DNA of 64,000 bases, taken from positions 62,001 through 126,000 of the forward strand of contig CAKRES010000005.1 in the NCBI GenBank assembly GCA_934317845.1, given 5' to 3'. Made by a program: the position numbers and the translations under genes. Numbering within the stretch: the first letter of the stretch is position 1; the number at the start of each line of letters is the position of its first letter. Below, one piece after another: positions 44,173-52,980 of this stretch. The notes beneath the pieces are model-generated. The model was not told the DNA's origin, searched no databases, and saw nothing but the letters and a program-made list of their open reading frames with translations. Source of the stretch: an uncultured Lachnospiraceae bacterium. GTDB taxonomy: Bacteria; Bacillota; Clostridia; Lachnospirales; Lachnospiraceae.

Positions 44173-44190
44173 ATCAGAAGTCCCCTTTCA

Positions 44191-45615
44191 TCAGAATCGG
44201 AAATATAAAAACGGATTAAAGCTGGCACTGACCAGATACGCAACACAGAGGAAAAACAGTCCAAAGAGCAGCACGATCTGCACTCCGCCAAAAAATACGG
44301 AACGTTCCCGTTTCCCTGTTGCAAAGAAAAAGTCTGCCAGATTTTTCGGCACATTGGTCGCACCGACCGCCGCCACGATAAACAGGATCGCATAGGAAGT
44401 CAGATAATAGAGCGCATTCTCATTTACAAATGCAAGGGAAGCGCATCCAAACATGCCCTTTATACTGTGAAAAAAGTCTCCCATATCCGAAGCTGCAAAC
44501 ATCGTCCAGCTGATGACAACCAGAACCATGGCATAAATCCGTCCTACAAACTTTGGTAGCTTTTGAAGCAATTTTAGCAGACATACTTTTTCCAGGATCA
44601 GCCATACGCAGAAATAAAGTCCCCATCCGACAAATGTCCACTGTGCCCCATGCCAGATTCCGGTCAGCAGCCATACAATGATGATATTGCGGTACTGCTT
44701 CCATTTTCCTGCCCGGTTTCCACCGAGGGGGATGTACACATAGTCACGGAACCACGAGCTTAAGGAAATATGCCATCTGCGCCAGAATTCTGTAATGCTT
44801 GCCGACATGTACGGATAGTTAAAGTTCTCCAGAAAATGAAATCCAAACATGCGGCCCAGTCCGATCGCCATATCAGAATAACCCGAAAAATCATAGTAGA
44901 TCTGGAAGGTATAAGAAACTGCCGCCAGCCATAAGAGTAACACAGACTGCTGGTCATCCGGCAGGGCATGTACGGTATCATAAAGCTGTCCGATCGTATT
45001 GGCGATCAGCACCTTTTTTCCAAGTCCCACAATAAAACGACGTGCGCCGAGTGCAAATTCATCAATACTCTCCACCCGGTGGGCAAGCTCCTTTTCCACT
45101 GTCTCATATCGGACGATCGGGCCGGCGATCAACTGTGGAAACAAGGATACATAAGCAGCTAAATGGATCACATTTTTCTGCACGGCAACCTTTCCGGCAT
45201 ACACATCGATCACATACGATAAGATCTGGAACGTGTAAAAGGAAATACCGATAGGCAGTGCGATATTGGCCAGCGGAAGGTGGGTATGAAACAGATGGTT
45301 CGCATTTTCCAATAGAAAATCCGTATATTTAAAAACTACAAGCAGACCGATATGTACGAAAATACTGCATATCAGCCAAAGCTTGGCCGCTCCCGGATCG
45401 TTCTCCTTCTTTTTCCGGTCGATCAAACGTCCCATCCCGTAGGAAAACAGAATGGAAAAGATCATCAAAAACAAATATACCGGCTCTCCCCACGCATAAA
45501 AAAAGAGACTTGCGATCACCAGTACCAGGTTACGTGCCTTTCCTTTTACTGCAAAATAGGCAAGCAATACGATCGGCAAAAACAGAAATAAAAATACGAC
45601 ACTACTAAATACCAT
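44191..45615 (-). CDS. MBOAT-family membrane O-acyltransferase (AlgI-like)
   Basis: A 474-residue polytopic membrane protein, about ten helices. The AlgI/DltB-type signatures are FSGYSDMAIGLGRMFGF, ITEFWRRWHISLSSWFRDYVYIPLGGNR and the catalytic histidine region LLTGIWHGAQWTFVGWG. It probably moves an acetyl or acyl group across the membrane to a donor that the DHHW partner uses. The ATG has GGAAGAAG upstream. Together with the downstream DHHW gene it makes a complete two-gene O-acylation module. Confidence 0.92.
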   Translation of the reverse strand: MVFSSVVFLFLFLPIVLLAYFAVKGKARNLVLVIASLFFYAWGEPVYLFLMIFSILFSYGMGRLIDRKKKENDPGAAKLWLICSIFVHIGLLVVFKYTDFLLENANHLFHTHLPLANIALPIGISFYTFQILSYVIDVYAGKVAVQKNVIHLAAYVSLFPQLIAGPIVRYETVEKELAHRVESIDEFALGARRFIVGLGKKVLIANTIGQLYDTVHALPDDQQSVLLLWLAAVSYTFQIYYDFSGYSDMAIGLGRMFGFHFLENFNYPYMSASITEFWRRWHISLSSWFRDYVYIPLGGNRAGKWKQYRNIIIVWLLTGIWHGAQWTFVGWGLYFCVWLILEKVCLLKLLQKLPKFVGRIYAMVLVVISWTMFAASDMGDFFHSIKGMFGCASLAFVNENALYYLTSYAILFIVAAVGATNVPKNLADFFFATGKRERSVFFGGVQIVLLFGLFFLCVAYLVSASFNPFLYFRF

Positions 45616-45704
45616 ATGACTTCTTCCTTCACATCCAACTATTCGACATCATTCTCTCTTACTGTACAACAAGACTACCGCAAAAAGCAAGAACAGTTTT
45701 GGTT

Positions 45705-47696
45705 TTATGAGAGGGCAAGATATCCATTCTCCAACGCATACGCAAGGTGAAACGTTTTGGTCTCCCCGCTCTCCTTAAAATAAATGCTGACACGCTTGGC
45801 ATCTGCATACGTGATCGTTCCCTCTCCATAAATCTTATGAATAACATCACGTCCTACCGTAAAGCAGCGGCGGTCGTATTCCAATTCACTGACAAAGCGG
45901 GAGGCGGTCGCTGTTTTGTTAAAGATCTTGTTGACCACATAGATCGTCAGATGCTGTTTTGCCCTCGTCATTGCCACATAAAACATCCGGCGTTCTTCCT
46001 CGATCTCCTCTTCCTTTACTGCCTTTTTGTGTGGAGTGATCCCCTCACAGGCATCCATAATAAATACGGCATCATATTCCAGTCCCTTGCTCTGATGCAT
46101 GGTGCTTAACACCACCGCATCCTCTTTATCCGTTAAATGTCTGGATGCTTTTAACTGTTCTTTGTATTCCTGCATATGTAAAAACCAGTCTTCATAGGTA
46201 CGATACTCTTTTGCCGACTCCTGCACCTCTTCCAATATATCAAACAATTCTTCCTCATTCATGCGGCGTTCTTTCGCATATTCTCTGATATAATCATCGT
46301 ACCCGATGCCTTTTCTGATGTAATTGACTGCAGCATAGGGAGCCATCTTCTTTAGCAGACTGATCTGTCCGGCAAAGTTCTCCAGACGTTCTACCATCCA
46401 GTCACGATTTGCCACTTTCATTTTCAGCCGCTCAAAATCCACAATATCCTGGTCCAGCAGATCCCGGCTGATATAACGGTTCGGGCGGTTCATCACGGTC
46501 AAAAACAATGAGCGGCGCATATCACCTAACCCCATCCGGATATAGTTTAAAATATTGACACAGATCCAGTGGTCATAAAGATTAAACATCCCGTCCTTCA
46601 TGCAAAACGGAATGTTATACTGATGCAGCCGCTCGGTGAGCATACGTGGCTGCAGATTCGTGCGGAATAATACCGCCATATCCTTATAGAGCATGCCGGC
46701 GGCATTGTACTGCTTGATCTTTTCGATCAGATCGAGATGCTCCTGCTTCTGTGTATCAAAACGCAGCACAGACACCTCTTCCCCACTGCCACTGTTTGCC
46801 ACCACTTCTTTTTCGTAACGTTCCTTATTATTGATGATCACGCGACCGGCAGCAGCCATGATCTCCTCGCTGGAGCGGTAATTGACTCCAAGAAGTACCT
46901 TTTTGGCATTTGGATAATCATCTGTAAAATGAAGCATGATCTCCGGTCTTGCCCCACGGAACCGATAGATCGACTGGTCATCGTCCCCGACAATAAACAG
47001 ATTATCCTCCGGTCTGGCAAGCATTTTCACGATCTCGTACTGTAACTGATTGATGTCCTGAAACTCATCAATCAATATGTAGCGAAACTTCTTCTGCCAC
47101 ATTGCTAAAATATCCGGACGTTCCTTTAATAAGGTATAGCAATAGCTCTGCATATCATCAAAATCGATCAGATTGGCCTGCTGGCACCGACGGCAGTACC
47201 CTTCATAAATACGCCGGAACACATCATCGGAGCAGCTGGTGCTGTAATAGTTGGAAACCTCCATCATTTCCCCTTTGACAAGAGAAATCTCCGCTAAGAT
47301 CTCCTGAATGAAATCCGCCTCGTCCGACAGATCGAGATCTTCCTTTTGCACCAGCTCCCTGATGTATTGATATTTGATCTCTTCCTTTATGATGTTTGCA
47401 GGTGTGTAGTGATATGCCTGTTTTAAGATCCAGAAAAAAACGGAGTGAAAAGTGCCAAAGGTCGCAGCGGTGTGCGCCCCTCCCATCAAAGTTTCAAACC
47501 GTGCTTTCATTTCATTTGCAGCCGCTCTGGTAAATGTGATCACTAAGATCTGTCCGGGATGAATCCCATACTGCTCGATCAGATAGCGGGTGCGCTCTGT
47601 GATCACCGATGTTTTTCCGGAGCCCGGAGCGGCAAGGCAGAGAAATGGCCCCTTGTCGTGTGCAATTGCCTGTTTTTGTTCCTTTGTATATTCCAT
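45705..47696 (-). CDS. UvrD/PcrA-like superfamily 1 DNA helicase
   Basis: A 663-residue ATP-dependent helicase starting at the ATG at 47694-47696 (GGAAAGG about 7 bases upstream). Motif I is CLAAPGSGKTSVITERT, motif II ILIDEFQDINQLQ, with further motifs FIVGDDDQSIYRFRGA, VNYRSSEEI, TMHQSKGLEYDAVFIMDACEG and VAMTRAKQHLTIYV. The C-terminus ends in a short RNA polymerase-binding-like tail (VGRDVIHKIYGEGTITYAD). It is shorter than PcrA (about 720-750), so it may be a paralogue rather than the main repair helicase. It is read divergently from xpt. Confidence 0.92.
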   Translation of the reverse strand: MEYTKEQKQAIAHDKGPFLCLAAPGSGKTSVITERTRYLIEQYGIHPGQILVITFTRAAANEMKARFETLMGGAHTAATFGTFHSVFFWILKQAYHYTPANIIKEEIKYQYIRELVQKEDLDLSDEADFIQEILAEISLVKGEMMEVSNYYSTSCSDDVFRRIYEGYCRRCQQANLIDFDDMQSYCYTLLKERPDILAMWQKKFRYILIDEFQDINQLQYEIVKMLARPEDNLFIVGDDDQSIYRFRGARPEIMLHFTDDYPNAKKVLLGVNYRSSEEIMAAAGRVIINNKERYEKEVVANSGSGEEVSVLRFDTQKQEHLDLIEKIKQYNAAGMLYKDMAVLFRTNLQPRMLTERLHQYNIPFCMKDGMFNLYDHWICVNILNYIRMGLGDMRRSLFLTVMNRPNRYISRDLLDQDIVDFERLKMKVANRDWMVERLENFAGQISLLKKMAPYAAVNYIRKGIGYDDYIREYAKERRMNEEELFDILEEVQESAKEYRTYEDWFLHMQEYKEQLKASRHLTDKEDAVVLSTMHQSKGLEYDAVFIMDACEGITPHKKAVKEEEIEEERRMFYVAMTRAKQHLTIYVVNKIFNKTATASRFVSELEYDRRCFTVGRDVIHKIYGEGTITYADAKRVSIYFKESGETKTFHLAYALENGYLALS

Positions 47697-47733
47697 GAAA
47701 CAACCTTTCCATATTGTCATATTTTCCGCGCCT

Positions 47734-47762
47734 ATTATAGCACGAAACACTGCATTTTGAAA
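47734..47762 (-). promoter_or_regulatory. Putative promoter of the UvrD-like gene
   Basis: Minus-strand TTTCAA (47757-47762), 17-bp spacer, TATAAT (47734-47739), about 40 bp upstream of the helicase ATG. Confidence 0.5.
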
Positions 47763-47800
47763 TTTTCTTATCACCGTATTTTGTTTTTTCTATTTTTTCA

Positions 47801-47829
47801 TGGCATCGTCTTTTTGTTCATGCTATAAT
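47801..47829 (+). promoter_or_regulatory. Putative promoter of xpt
   Basis: TATAAT (47824-47829) with a weak -35 TGGCAT (47801-47806) at 17 bp. The remaining leader, about 35 nt, is too short for a purine riboswitch. Confidence 0.4.
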
Positions 47830-47866
47830 CAGAGATATTTTGTATGAAGGAAAGGCAGGAAACAGG

Positions 47867-48448
47867 ATGAACTTTTTAGAAGAACGTATTCAAAAAGACG
47901 GAATTGTAAAGGAAGGAAATGTATTAAAGGTAGACAGCTTTTTAAACCACCAGATGGATATTCATTTGTTTGATGAAATGGGAGCGGAATGGAAACGCCG
48001 TTTTCATGACAAACCGATCAATAAGATCTTAACGATCGAGGCATCCGGCATTGGCATCGCCTGTATTGCAGCCAGACATTTTGATGTTCCGGTGGTCTTT
48101 GCGAAAAAGTCAAAGAGCATCAATATTGAAGGAGATATGTATGTTGCAGAGGTAGAATCCTTCACCCACAAATGCAAAAATCAGGTGATCGTATCCAAAA
48201 AGTTTTTAAGCCCAAACGATCACGTCCTGATCATTGACGACTTTTTGGCAAATGGATGTGCCCTGCAGGGATTGATCTCGATCATTACAGAAGCCGGAGC
48301 CAGCATAGAAGGCATCGGTATTGCTGTAGAAAAGGGCTTTCAGATGGGTGGCCGTACGATCCGAAACCTCGGCTATCCGTTAGAGTCGCTTGCCATTGTA
48401 GAAAGCATGGATGCCGCATCCGGCACCATCACGTTTCGGGAACAGTAA
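47867..48448 (+). CDS. xpt: Xanthine phosphoribosyltransferase
   Basis: Converts xanthine and PRPP to XMP for purine salvage. The 193-residue protein begins MNFLEERIQKDGIVKEGNVLKVDSFLNHQMD, typical of Xpt. It has the PRPP-binding motif HVLIIDDFLANGCALQGLI (about 120-138) and the IEASGIGIACIAARHFDVPVVFAKKSKS segment. The start is ATG at 47867-47869, after GGCAGG, rather than the upstream in-frame ATG. It forms an operon with the xanthine permease gene 28 bp downstream. Unlike the common Firmicutes arrangement, there is no room for a purine riboswitch. Confidence 0.95.
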   Translation: MNFLEERIQKDGIVKEGNVLKVDSFLNHQMDIHLFDEMGAEWKRRFHDKPINKILTIEASGIGIACIAARHFDVPVVFAKKSKSINIEGDMYVAEVESFTHKCKNQVIVSKKFLSPNDHVLIIDDFLANGCALQGLISIITEAGASIEGIGIAVEKGFQMGGRTIRNLGYPLESLAIVESMDAASGTITFREQ

Positions 48449-48475
48449 GAGAACTAATACAAGGGAGGAACTCAC

Positions 48476-49804
48476 ATGAGTACAAAACATACGACAAGCG
48501 TAGAAAACATTTATCAGTTAGATGGCAGGGTGCCTGTTTCCCGTGCCATTCCATTTGGATTACAGCATATCCTGGCCATGTTTGTTGCCAATATGGCACC
48601 GATCATCATCGTTGCAGGAGCCAGCGGTGTCTCCGGAAGTAAACTTGCCATGCTCATTCAAAGTGCCATGCTCATCGCCGGGATCGGTACACTGATCCAG
48701 CTATTCCCGATCGGGCGGGTAGGTTCCGGACTTCCGATCGTCATGGGAATCAGCTTTACCTTTGTTTCCATTTTCTGTTACATCGGAGTCAATTATGGTT
48801 ACGGTGCGATCATGGGCGCCGTTTTGATCGGCGGTCTGATAGAAGGTATTCTCGGTCTGTTTGCCAAATACTGGATGAAGCTGATCGCTCCGATCGTTTC
48901 CGCAAGTGTAGTAACAGCCATTGGATTTTCCCTTCTTTCTGTCGGTTCGACTTCCTTTGGAGGCGGAAGCGGCAGTGAAGATTTTGGTTCTGCCAAAAAC
49001 TGGATCCTCGGAAGTGTTACCTTACTATGCTGCATCTTATTTCACATTTTTGCCAAATCCTATTTCAAGCAGCTCTCCGTATTGTTTGGACTGATCGTTG
49101 GCTATCTGATCGCAATTCCGATGGGGATGGTGGATTTCTCCTCCCTCTCCGGCACATCTGTGATCGCTCTGCCACATCTTTTGCCATTTAAAATGGAATT
49201 CCATCCGAATGCGATCCTTTCCGCTGTACTGATCTTTTTAGTCTCTGCCACTGAAACGATCGGAGATACCGAAGCACTTGCCAACTCCGGTTTAAACCGC
49301 AGTGCCTCCACCAAAGAGATCTCCGGCTCCTTAGCCTGTGACGGTTTCATCAGCTCACTATCTTCCCTGTTTGGTTGTCTTCCGATCACTTCGTTCAGCC
49401 AGAACGTCGGACTGGTTGCCATGACCAAGGTCGTCAACCGTTTTACAATCGCAACCGGAGCCATCATTATGATCTTAGCAGGAATTTTCCCTATCTTTGG
49501 TTCCGTGCTTGCCACACTGCCGGATGCCGTACTCGGCGGATGTACGATCATGATGTTTGGAACGATCGTTGTCAGTGGTCTGCAAATGATCGGAAAATGT
49601 GGCTACTCACAGCGCAACATTACGATCGTTGCCCTGTCTTTAAGTATCGGCATCGGCTTCACCCAGGTACCGGATCTGTTTGCTATCTTTCCAAAGATCA
49701 TCGAAACCGTGTTTGCAGAAAACTGTGTTGCAGTTGTCTTTCTGGTAGCAGTCCTTTTAAATCTGGTATTACCGAAAAACATGGACGTAGAAAAGAAAAA
49801 TTAA
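48476..49804 (+). CDS. pbuX: NCS2-family xanthine/uracil permease
   Basis: A 442-residue polytopic symporter with about twelve helices, importing xanthine (or uracil). The N-terminal FGLQHILAMFVANMAPIIIVAGASG and the QNVGLVAMTKVVNRFTIATGAIIMILAGIFP segment are standard NCS2 landmarks; the VSATETIGDTEALANSG and QNVG sites are the substrate-binding loops. GGGAGGA precedes the ATG. It follows xpt in a two-gene salvage operon, which supports xanthine as substrate. The unit ends at the hairpin at 49830-49882. Confidence 0.92.
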   Translation: MSTKHTTSVENIYQLDGRVPVSRAIPFGLQHILAMFVANMAPIIIVAGASGVSGSKLAMLIQSAMLIAGIGTLIQLFPIGRVGSGLPIVMGISFTFVSIFCYIGVNYGYGAIMGAVLIGGLIEGILGLFAKYWMKLIAPIVSASVVTAIGFSLLSVGSTSFGGGSGSEDFGSAKNWILGSVTLLCCILFHIFAKSYFKQLSVLFGLIVGYLIAIPMGMVDFSSLSGTSVIALPHLLPFKMEFHPNAILSAVLIFLVSATETIGDTEALANSGLNRSASTKEISGSLACDGFISSLSSLFGCLPITSFSQNVGLVAMTKVVNRFTIATGAIIMILAGIFPIFGSVLATLPDAVLGGCTIMMFGTIVVSGLQMIGKCGYSQRNITIVALSLSIGIGFTQVPDLFAIFPKIIETVFAENCVAVVFLVAVLLNLVLPKNMDVEKKN

Positions 49805-49829
49805 CCGTTTTTAACAGACACCTAAAAAT

Positions 49830-49882
49830 AAAAGTGTTCTTCTCCATACCGGGCAACTGCCTGATAAGGAGAGAACACTTTT
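49830..49882. terminator. Bidirectional terminator between pbuX and the anti-sigma gene
   Basis: AAAAGTGTTCTTCTCC (49830-49845) pairs with GGAGAGAACACTTTT (49868-49882) with one bulge; flanked by A-rich and T-rich tracts, so it serves both convergent units. Confidence 0.75.
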
Positions 49883-49885
49883 GTT

Positions 49886-50590
49886 TTATTTTACAGTAAA
49901 GGGACGGTATGTGGTTTTTTTGCCTGCTTTTTCCAGCACAAGGATCAGGTCTTTGTATCTTATGGTTTCATCACCTTCCGGCTCAAGCTTATAGGATAAA
50001 TAGGAATCTGCTCCAATTTTGTAAGTTTCACTATGATCAGAAAGCCGGTGCGTTTCTGTTACATCCTCTAAAGTAAACTTCCACGACAGCGTTTTATCAT
50101 AATCGTCTACCTCTTTATAGCTGTCTTTCTTTACATCATATAAATATTTGATGCTTTCATCAGATTTGTAAAAACGCACATATTTTCCATCCGTTGATGC
50201 ATCTACAAATACACAGGGATTTCCTTGTATCTGTGTCATCTGCAACGGTCTGAAATCGCAAAATCCAATGAGCTGTTCCTGTTTCAGATCATACACCCAG
50301 ATTCCGATGTAATCATACATAATGACCTGGTCTGCCCCATAATAAAGAATACTCGGCATCGTTGCTCCAAGCTGTATCTCTTCTTTTCCCTTTTCTGCTG
50401 CCACAGCTTTGTAAGAAGATCCTTTTTGAACATGTGGCATCACAAATGCAGCTACCACGAATAAAAATACCATACACGCTACAAGAGGGAACAGCTTTTT
50501 ACTCCGTTTCTTTGGATTGCCGGTTCTTGCCTCAGCAATGTAATCCTCTCTGATCCCCTCCATCACTTCCAGAAGCTTCTCTTCTTTCAT
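49886..50590 (-). CDS. Probable membrane anti-sigma factor, partner of the ECF sigma
   Basis: A 234-residue single-pass protein. About 33 cytoplasmic residues (MKEEKLLEVMEGIREDYIAEA, acidic then basic) could bind the sigma factor. A transmembrane helix (about 34-52, LFPLVACMVFLFVVAAFVM) follows. The outside part (about 60-234) is beta-rich with no domain I recognise. Its start overlaps the sigma gene stop by 4 bases (ATGA), which indicates translational coupling, as is usual for sigma/anti-sigma pairs. The assignment rests on context and topology, not on a known anti-sigma domain. Confidence 0.65.
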   Translation of the reverse strand: MKEEKLLEVMEGIREDYIAEARTGNPKKRSKKLFPLVACMVFLFVVAAFVMPHVQKGSSYKAVAAEKGKEEIQLGATMPSILYYGADQVIMYDYIGIWVYDLKQEQLIGFCDFRPLQMTQIQGNPCVFVDASTDGKYVRFYKSDESIKYLYDVKKDSYKEVDDYDKTLSWKFTLEDVTETHRLSDHSETYKIGADSYLSYKLEPEGDETIRYKDLILVLEKAGKKTTYRPFTVK

Positions 50591-51147
50591 AGCTCATATC
50601 CCCTTTCTATCAGATAATCATGCAGTTTTTTTCTGATTCTCTTTAAGGTTACCGATACATGATTGGGTGTCATATCAAACCGCTGTGCAATGTCTTTTAC
50701 GCTGTCTGCGTACCAGTATCGGCATACAAAGAGCTTTCTTTTTTCCTCTGGTAATTCCGTCAAAAAAGCATTGATACACTCTAACAGATAGTTCTCCTCC
50801 CATTCTTCCTCCAGGTCTTTGGAACCGGAAAGCACCTCCTCAAGCTCCTCCAATACTAAGGGCAGTTGACCACCACCACGCTTTTTTCTCTTGTTTTTCT
50901 TATAACGGTTAATGGAAAGATTCCGGACAATTTTGCCAAGATAGGTAGAAAGCATTTGCGGTTTGTCCGGCGGGATCTTATTCCAGAGTACCAGCAAAGC
51001 ATCATTTACACACTCCTTTGCATCTTCCCTGTTTCCTAATATATTTTCTGCAATCGTCATGCAATAGGAATCATATTTTTCTGCTGTGCTCAAGATTGCC
51101 TGTTCCTTACGTTCCCAATACATCTGTACGATTTTTTGATCCTCCAT
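50587..51147 (-). CDS. ECF-type RNA polymerase sigma factor
   Basis: A 186-residue alternative sigma factor. Region 2 includes DSYCMTIAENILGNREDAKECVNDALLVLWNKIPPDKP (about 25-62), and region 4 includes LPEEKRKLFVCRYWYADSVKDIAQRFDMTPNHVSVTLKRIRKKLHDYL (about 130-180), with the usual linker between. Both regions are complete. The adjacent membrane partner suggests control by an outside signal. GGAGGAAGG precedes the ATG. A candidate autoregulatory promoter is noted at 51170-51200. The stress sensed cannot be deduced. Confidence 0.93.
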   Translation of the reverse strand: MEDQKIVQMYWERKEQAILSTAEKYDSYCMTIAENILGNREDAKECVNDALLVLWNKIPPDKPQMLSTYLGKIVRNLSINRYKKNKRKKRGGGQLPLVLEELEEVLSGSKDLEEEWEENYLLECINAFLTELPEEKRKLFVCRYWYADSVKDIAQRFDMTPNHVSVTLKRIRKKLHDYLIERGYEL

Positions 51148-51169
51148 GCAACCTTCCTCCTTTCACCTT

Positions 51170-51200
51170 ATTACACAACTTTAAGAGGAAAATGTGACAT
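51170..51200 (-). promoter_or_regulatory. Candidate self-regulated promoter of the ECF sigma gene
   Basis: On the minus strand TGTCACATTTT is followed after about 13 bp by TTGTGTAAT, just upstream of the sigma gene. The TGTCACATTTT element is unlike a sigma-A -35 and could be read by the ECF sigma itself. Confidence 0.35.
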
Positions 51201-51350
51201 GGCATACTTAGTTTTTTTTAATTTGTATTTTCCTTTTCCGTGTCCAGACACGGGTTCAATTACATCTGCCTGAACTAAGTTGGTCAAAAAGTCTGTGAAC
51301 ATGAACCGTTGTTCTGATTGAAAAATCTTTCTCCTTCCTTATACAAAAAA

Positions 51351-51382
51351 GCACCAAATGAATACTTGCGATCATCCGGTGC
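51351..51382 (-). terminator. Probable terminator of the leuC/leuD run
   Basis: GCACC (51351-51355) with GGTGC (51378-51382), plus an inner ATGA/TCAT pair, then T6 on the minus strand. It lies 350 bp past the last leuC-like stop, so the transcript would include the inverted repeat at 51553-51704. Confidence 0.55.
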
Positions 51383-51552
51383 CAATTTTTCCTCAACTCA
51401 TCCCACTATATCATTCCATCTCTGTTTCATTCCCTCATCTAAAAAATAACACAGTTTCAGCATAAAAACCTGTTTTCTAAAATTGATCTGTTACCTGCGA
51501 TTATCTAAAGTTTAATGCAGACAGTTTTTATCCACATTGACGAGTGCTTTCC

Positions 51553-51704
51553 GTAACCGCCCCAGTGGGTTTCAGGTAAGTTTTCAGGCTCATTTGCACG
51601 CGTCGGTGCTTATGCCCTGTATTTTAGGGCATTACGCACCGCTACGCAGTGCAACGAAGCGAGAGCGTGCCTGAAAAATACCTGATCCCACAAAGGGGCG
51701 TTAC
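51553..51704 (-). repeat. Long multi-branched inverted repeat downstream of the leuC-like gene
   Basis: A 152-bp structure. The outer arms pair GTAACCGCCCC (51553-51563, one bulge) with GGGGCGTTAC (51695-51704). Nested arms follow: TGGG/CCCA, CAGGTA/TACCTG (51573-51578 with 51679-51684), TTTTCAGGC/GCCTGAAAA (51581-51589 with 51669-51677), and ACGC/GCGT. Inside are a strong hairpin (GGTGC..TGCCCT, 51605-51618, with AGGGCA..GCACC, 51626-51640) and a weaker one (51641-51660). It starts 27 bp after the leuC-like stop and has no coding potential I can support. It could be a structured 3' RNA, or a mobile palindromic element. Confidence 0.55.
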
Positions 51705-51730
51705 CATCCAGAGTCGGAAAATTTAATGCA

Positions 51731-52966
51731 TTACGGCATTACGATCTCGCCCACAATGGCAGAAGCTGCCGCAGTTGCAGGTGATCCCAGATAAATGCCA
51801 ACTTTGGAGGTACCCATTCGTCCTAAGAAGTTGCGGTTATTCGTTGCAAGTACCTTCTCCCCATCGGTTAAGATTCCACCGCTTCGTCCACAGCACAATC
51901 CACAGCCCGGCTGGGTAATGATGCATCCTGCCTCTGCCAAAGTCTGCATGTAACCCTTTTCGATTGCTTCCAGATATATCTTACGGCTTGCCGGAGTAAT
52001 GATACACTTCACGGCTACCTTCTTTCCCTTTAAGATAGAAGCTGCAACTTCCAGATCCTCTAAACGTCCATTCGTGCAGGAACCGATAAATACCTGATCC
52101 AGCTTTGTTCCGGCAATCTCCTTCACATCATGGATATTGTCTACCTGGGAAGGACACGCACAGACTGGAACAAGATCCCTAGCATCATAATGCATCACCT
52201 TACAGTAAGTGGCATCCTCATCTCCGTAGATCCAATCCACCTCATCCATGGCTACCTTGGAATACTCACAGGTCTTTTCATCCGGACGGAACAGACATGC
52301 CTTTGCGCCGGCCTCGATCGCCATATTGGATATGGTCATACGGGATGCTACACTCATGGCATCCACCGCAGAACCACTGATCTCCAATGCCTTATAAGTT
52401 GCACCGTCAGAGCGCAGATCACCGAGCAGGCGTAAGATGACATCCTTGGCATACACATTGTCCGGCAGGGTTCCATCAATCACAACCTTGATCGTTTCCG
52501 GCACACGGATCCACATTTCCCCGGTTCCCAAAATAGATGCCATCTCGGTATAACCGATTCCGGAAGAAAAGCAGCCGACGCAGCCATAAGTGGTCGTGTG
52601 AGAATCCGTTCCAAATACAATATTTCCCGGCTTTGCATATCCGGCTTCCGTCATTAACTGATGACAGATTCCATCACTTCGATGGACATGGGTCAGACCA
52701 TATTTCTTTGCAAACTGATCTCCAATCTTAAAATGGCGTACATCCTCTACCGCACTGGTCGGCACTAAATGATCGTAGATCAATACTACCTTATCCGGAT
52801 CCCAGAGCTTTTGAAATCCCATCTCTTCAAACTTTTCTGCCACAAACGGAATGAAAATATCATGGATCATGACACGGTCAACCTGTACCGTTACAATATC
52901 TCCCGGCTTTATATTCTCCGCATCCGTATGGCGCGCTATGATCTTTTCAATTAACGTATGTCCCAC
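51731..52966 (-). CDS. Aconitase-superfamily dehydratase large subunit, second copy
   Basis: A 411-residue LeuC/HacA-type large subunit. It has the iron-sulfur cysteines in IGSCTNGRLEDLEVAA and PGCGLCCGRSGG, the GTDSHTTTYGCVGCFSSGIG block and VPETIKVVIDGTLPDNVYAKDVILRLLG. The sequence GICHQLMTEAG is like archaeal homoaconitase/isopropylmalate isomerase rather than like bacterial LeuC. It starts at a GTG (52966) with AAAGGAGGG 7 bases upstream. Its small-subunit partner is immediately upstream (52981-53472). It differs clearly from the copy at 53491-54750 and may act on another 2-hydroxy acid, such as citramalate, a dimethylmalate or homocitrate. Confidence 0.85.
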   Translation of the reverse strand: MGHTLIEKIIARHTDAENIKPGDIVTVQVDRVMIHDIFIPFVAEKFEEMGFQKLWDPDKVVLIYDHLVPTSAVEDVRHFKIGDQFAKKYGLTHVHRSDGICHQLMTEAGYAKPGNIVFGTDSHTTTYGCVGCFSSGIGYTEMASILGTGEMWIRVPETIKVVIDGTLPDNVYAKDVILRLLGDLRSDGATYKALEISGSAVDAMSVASRMTISNMAIEAGAKACLFRPDEKTCEYSKVAMDEVDWIYGDEDATYCKVMHYDARDLVPVCACPSQVDNIHDVKEIAGTKLDQVFIGSCTNGRLEDLEVAASILKGKKVAVKCIITPASRKIYLEAIEKGYMQTLAEAGCIITQPGCGLCCGRSGGILTDGEKVLATNNRNFLGRMGTSKVGIYLGSPATAAASAIVGEIVMP

Positions 52967-52980
52967 GTGTTTTCCCTCCT

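Larger units (their letters stand above)
51148..51730. other. Intergenic region between the ECF sigma gene and the leuC-like gene
   Basis: 583 bp without a supportable gene. It holds the sigma-factor promoter candidate (51170-51200), a terminator-like hairpin (51351-51382) and the long inverted repeat (51553-51704). Nothing else was recognised between about 51205-51345 and 51385-51550, which are AT-rich. Confidence 0.7.

Noticed and set aside
47697..47866. Purine riboswitch upstream of xpt
   Set aside because: No conserved aptamer core, and the plus-strand leader after the -10 is too short.
51148..51730. CRISPR array or tRNA in the leu-sigma intergenic region
   Set aside because: There are no regularly spaced direct repeats; the repeated sequence is inverted, and no cloverleaf fits.
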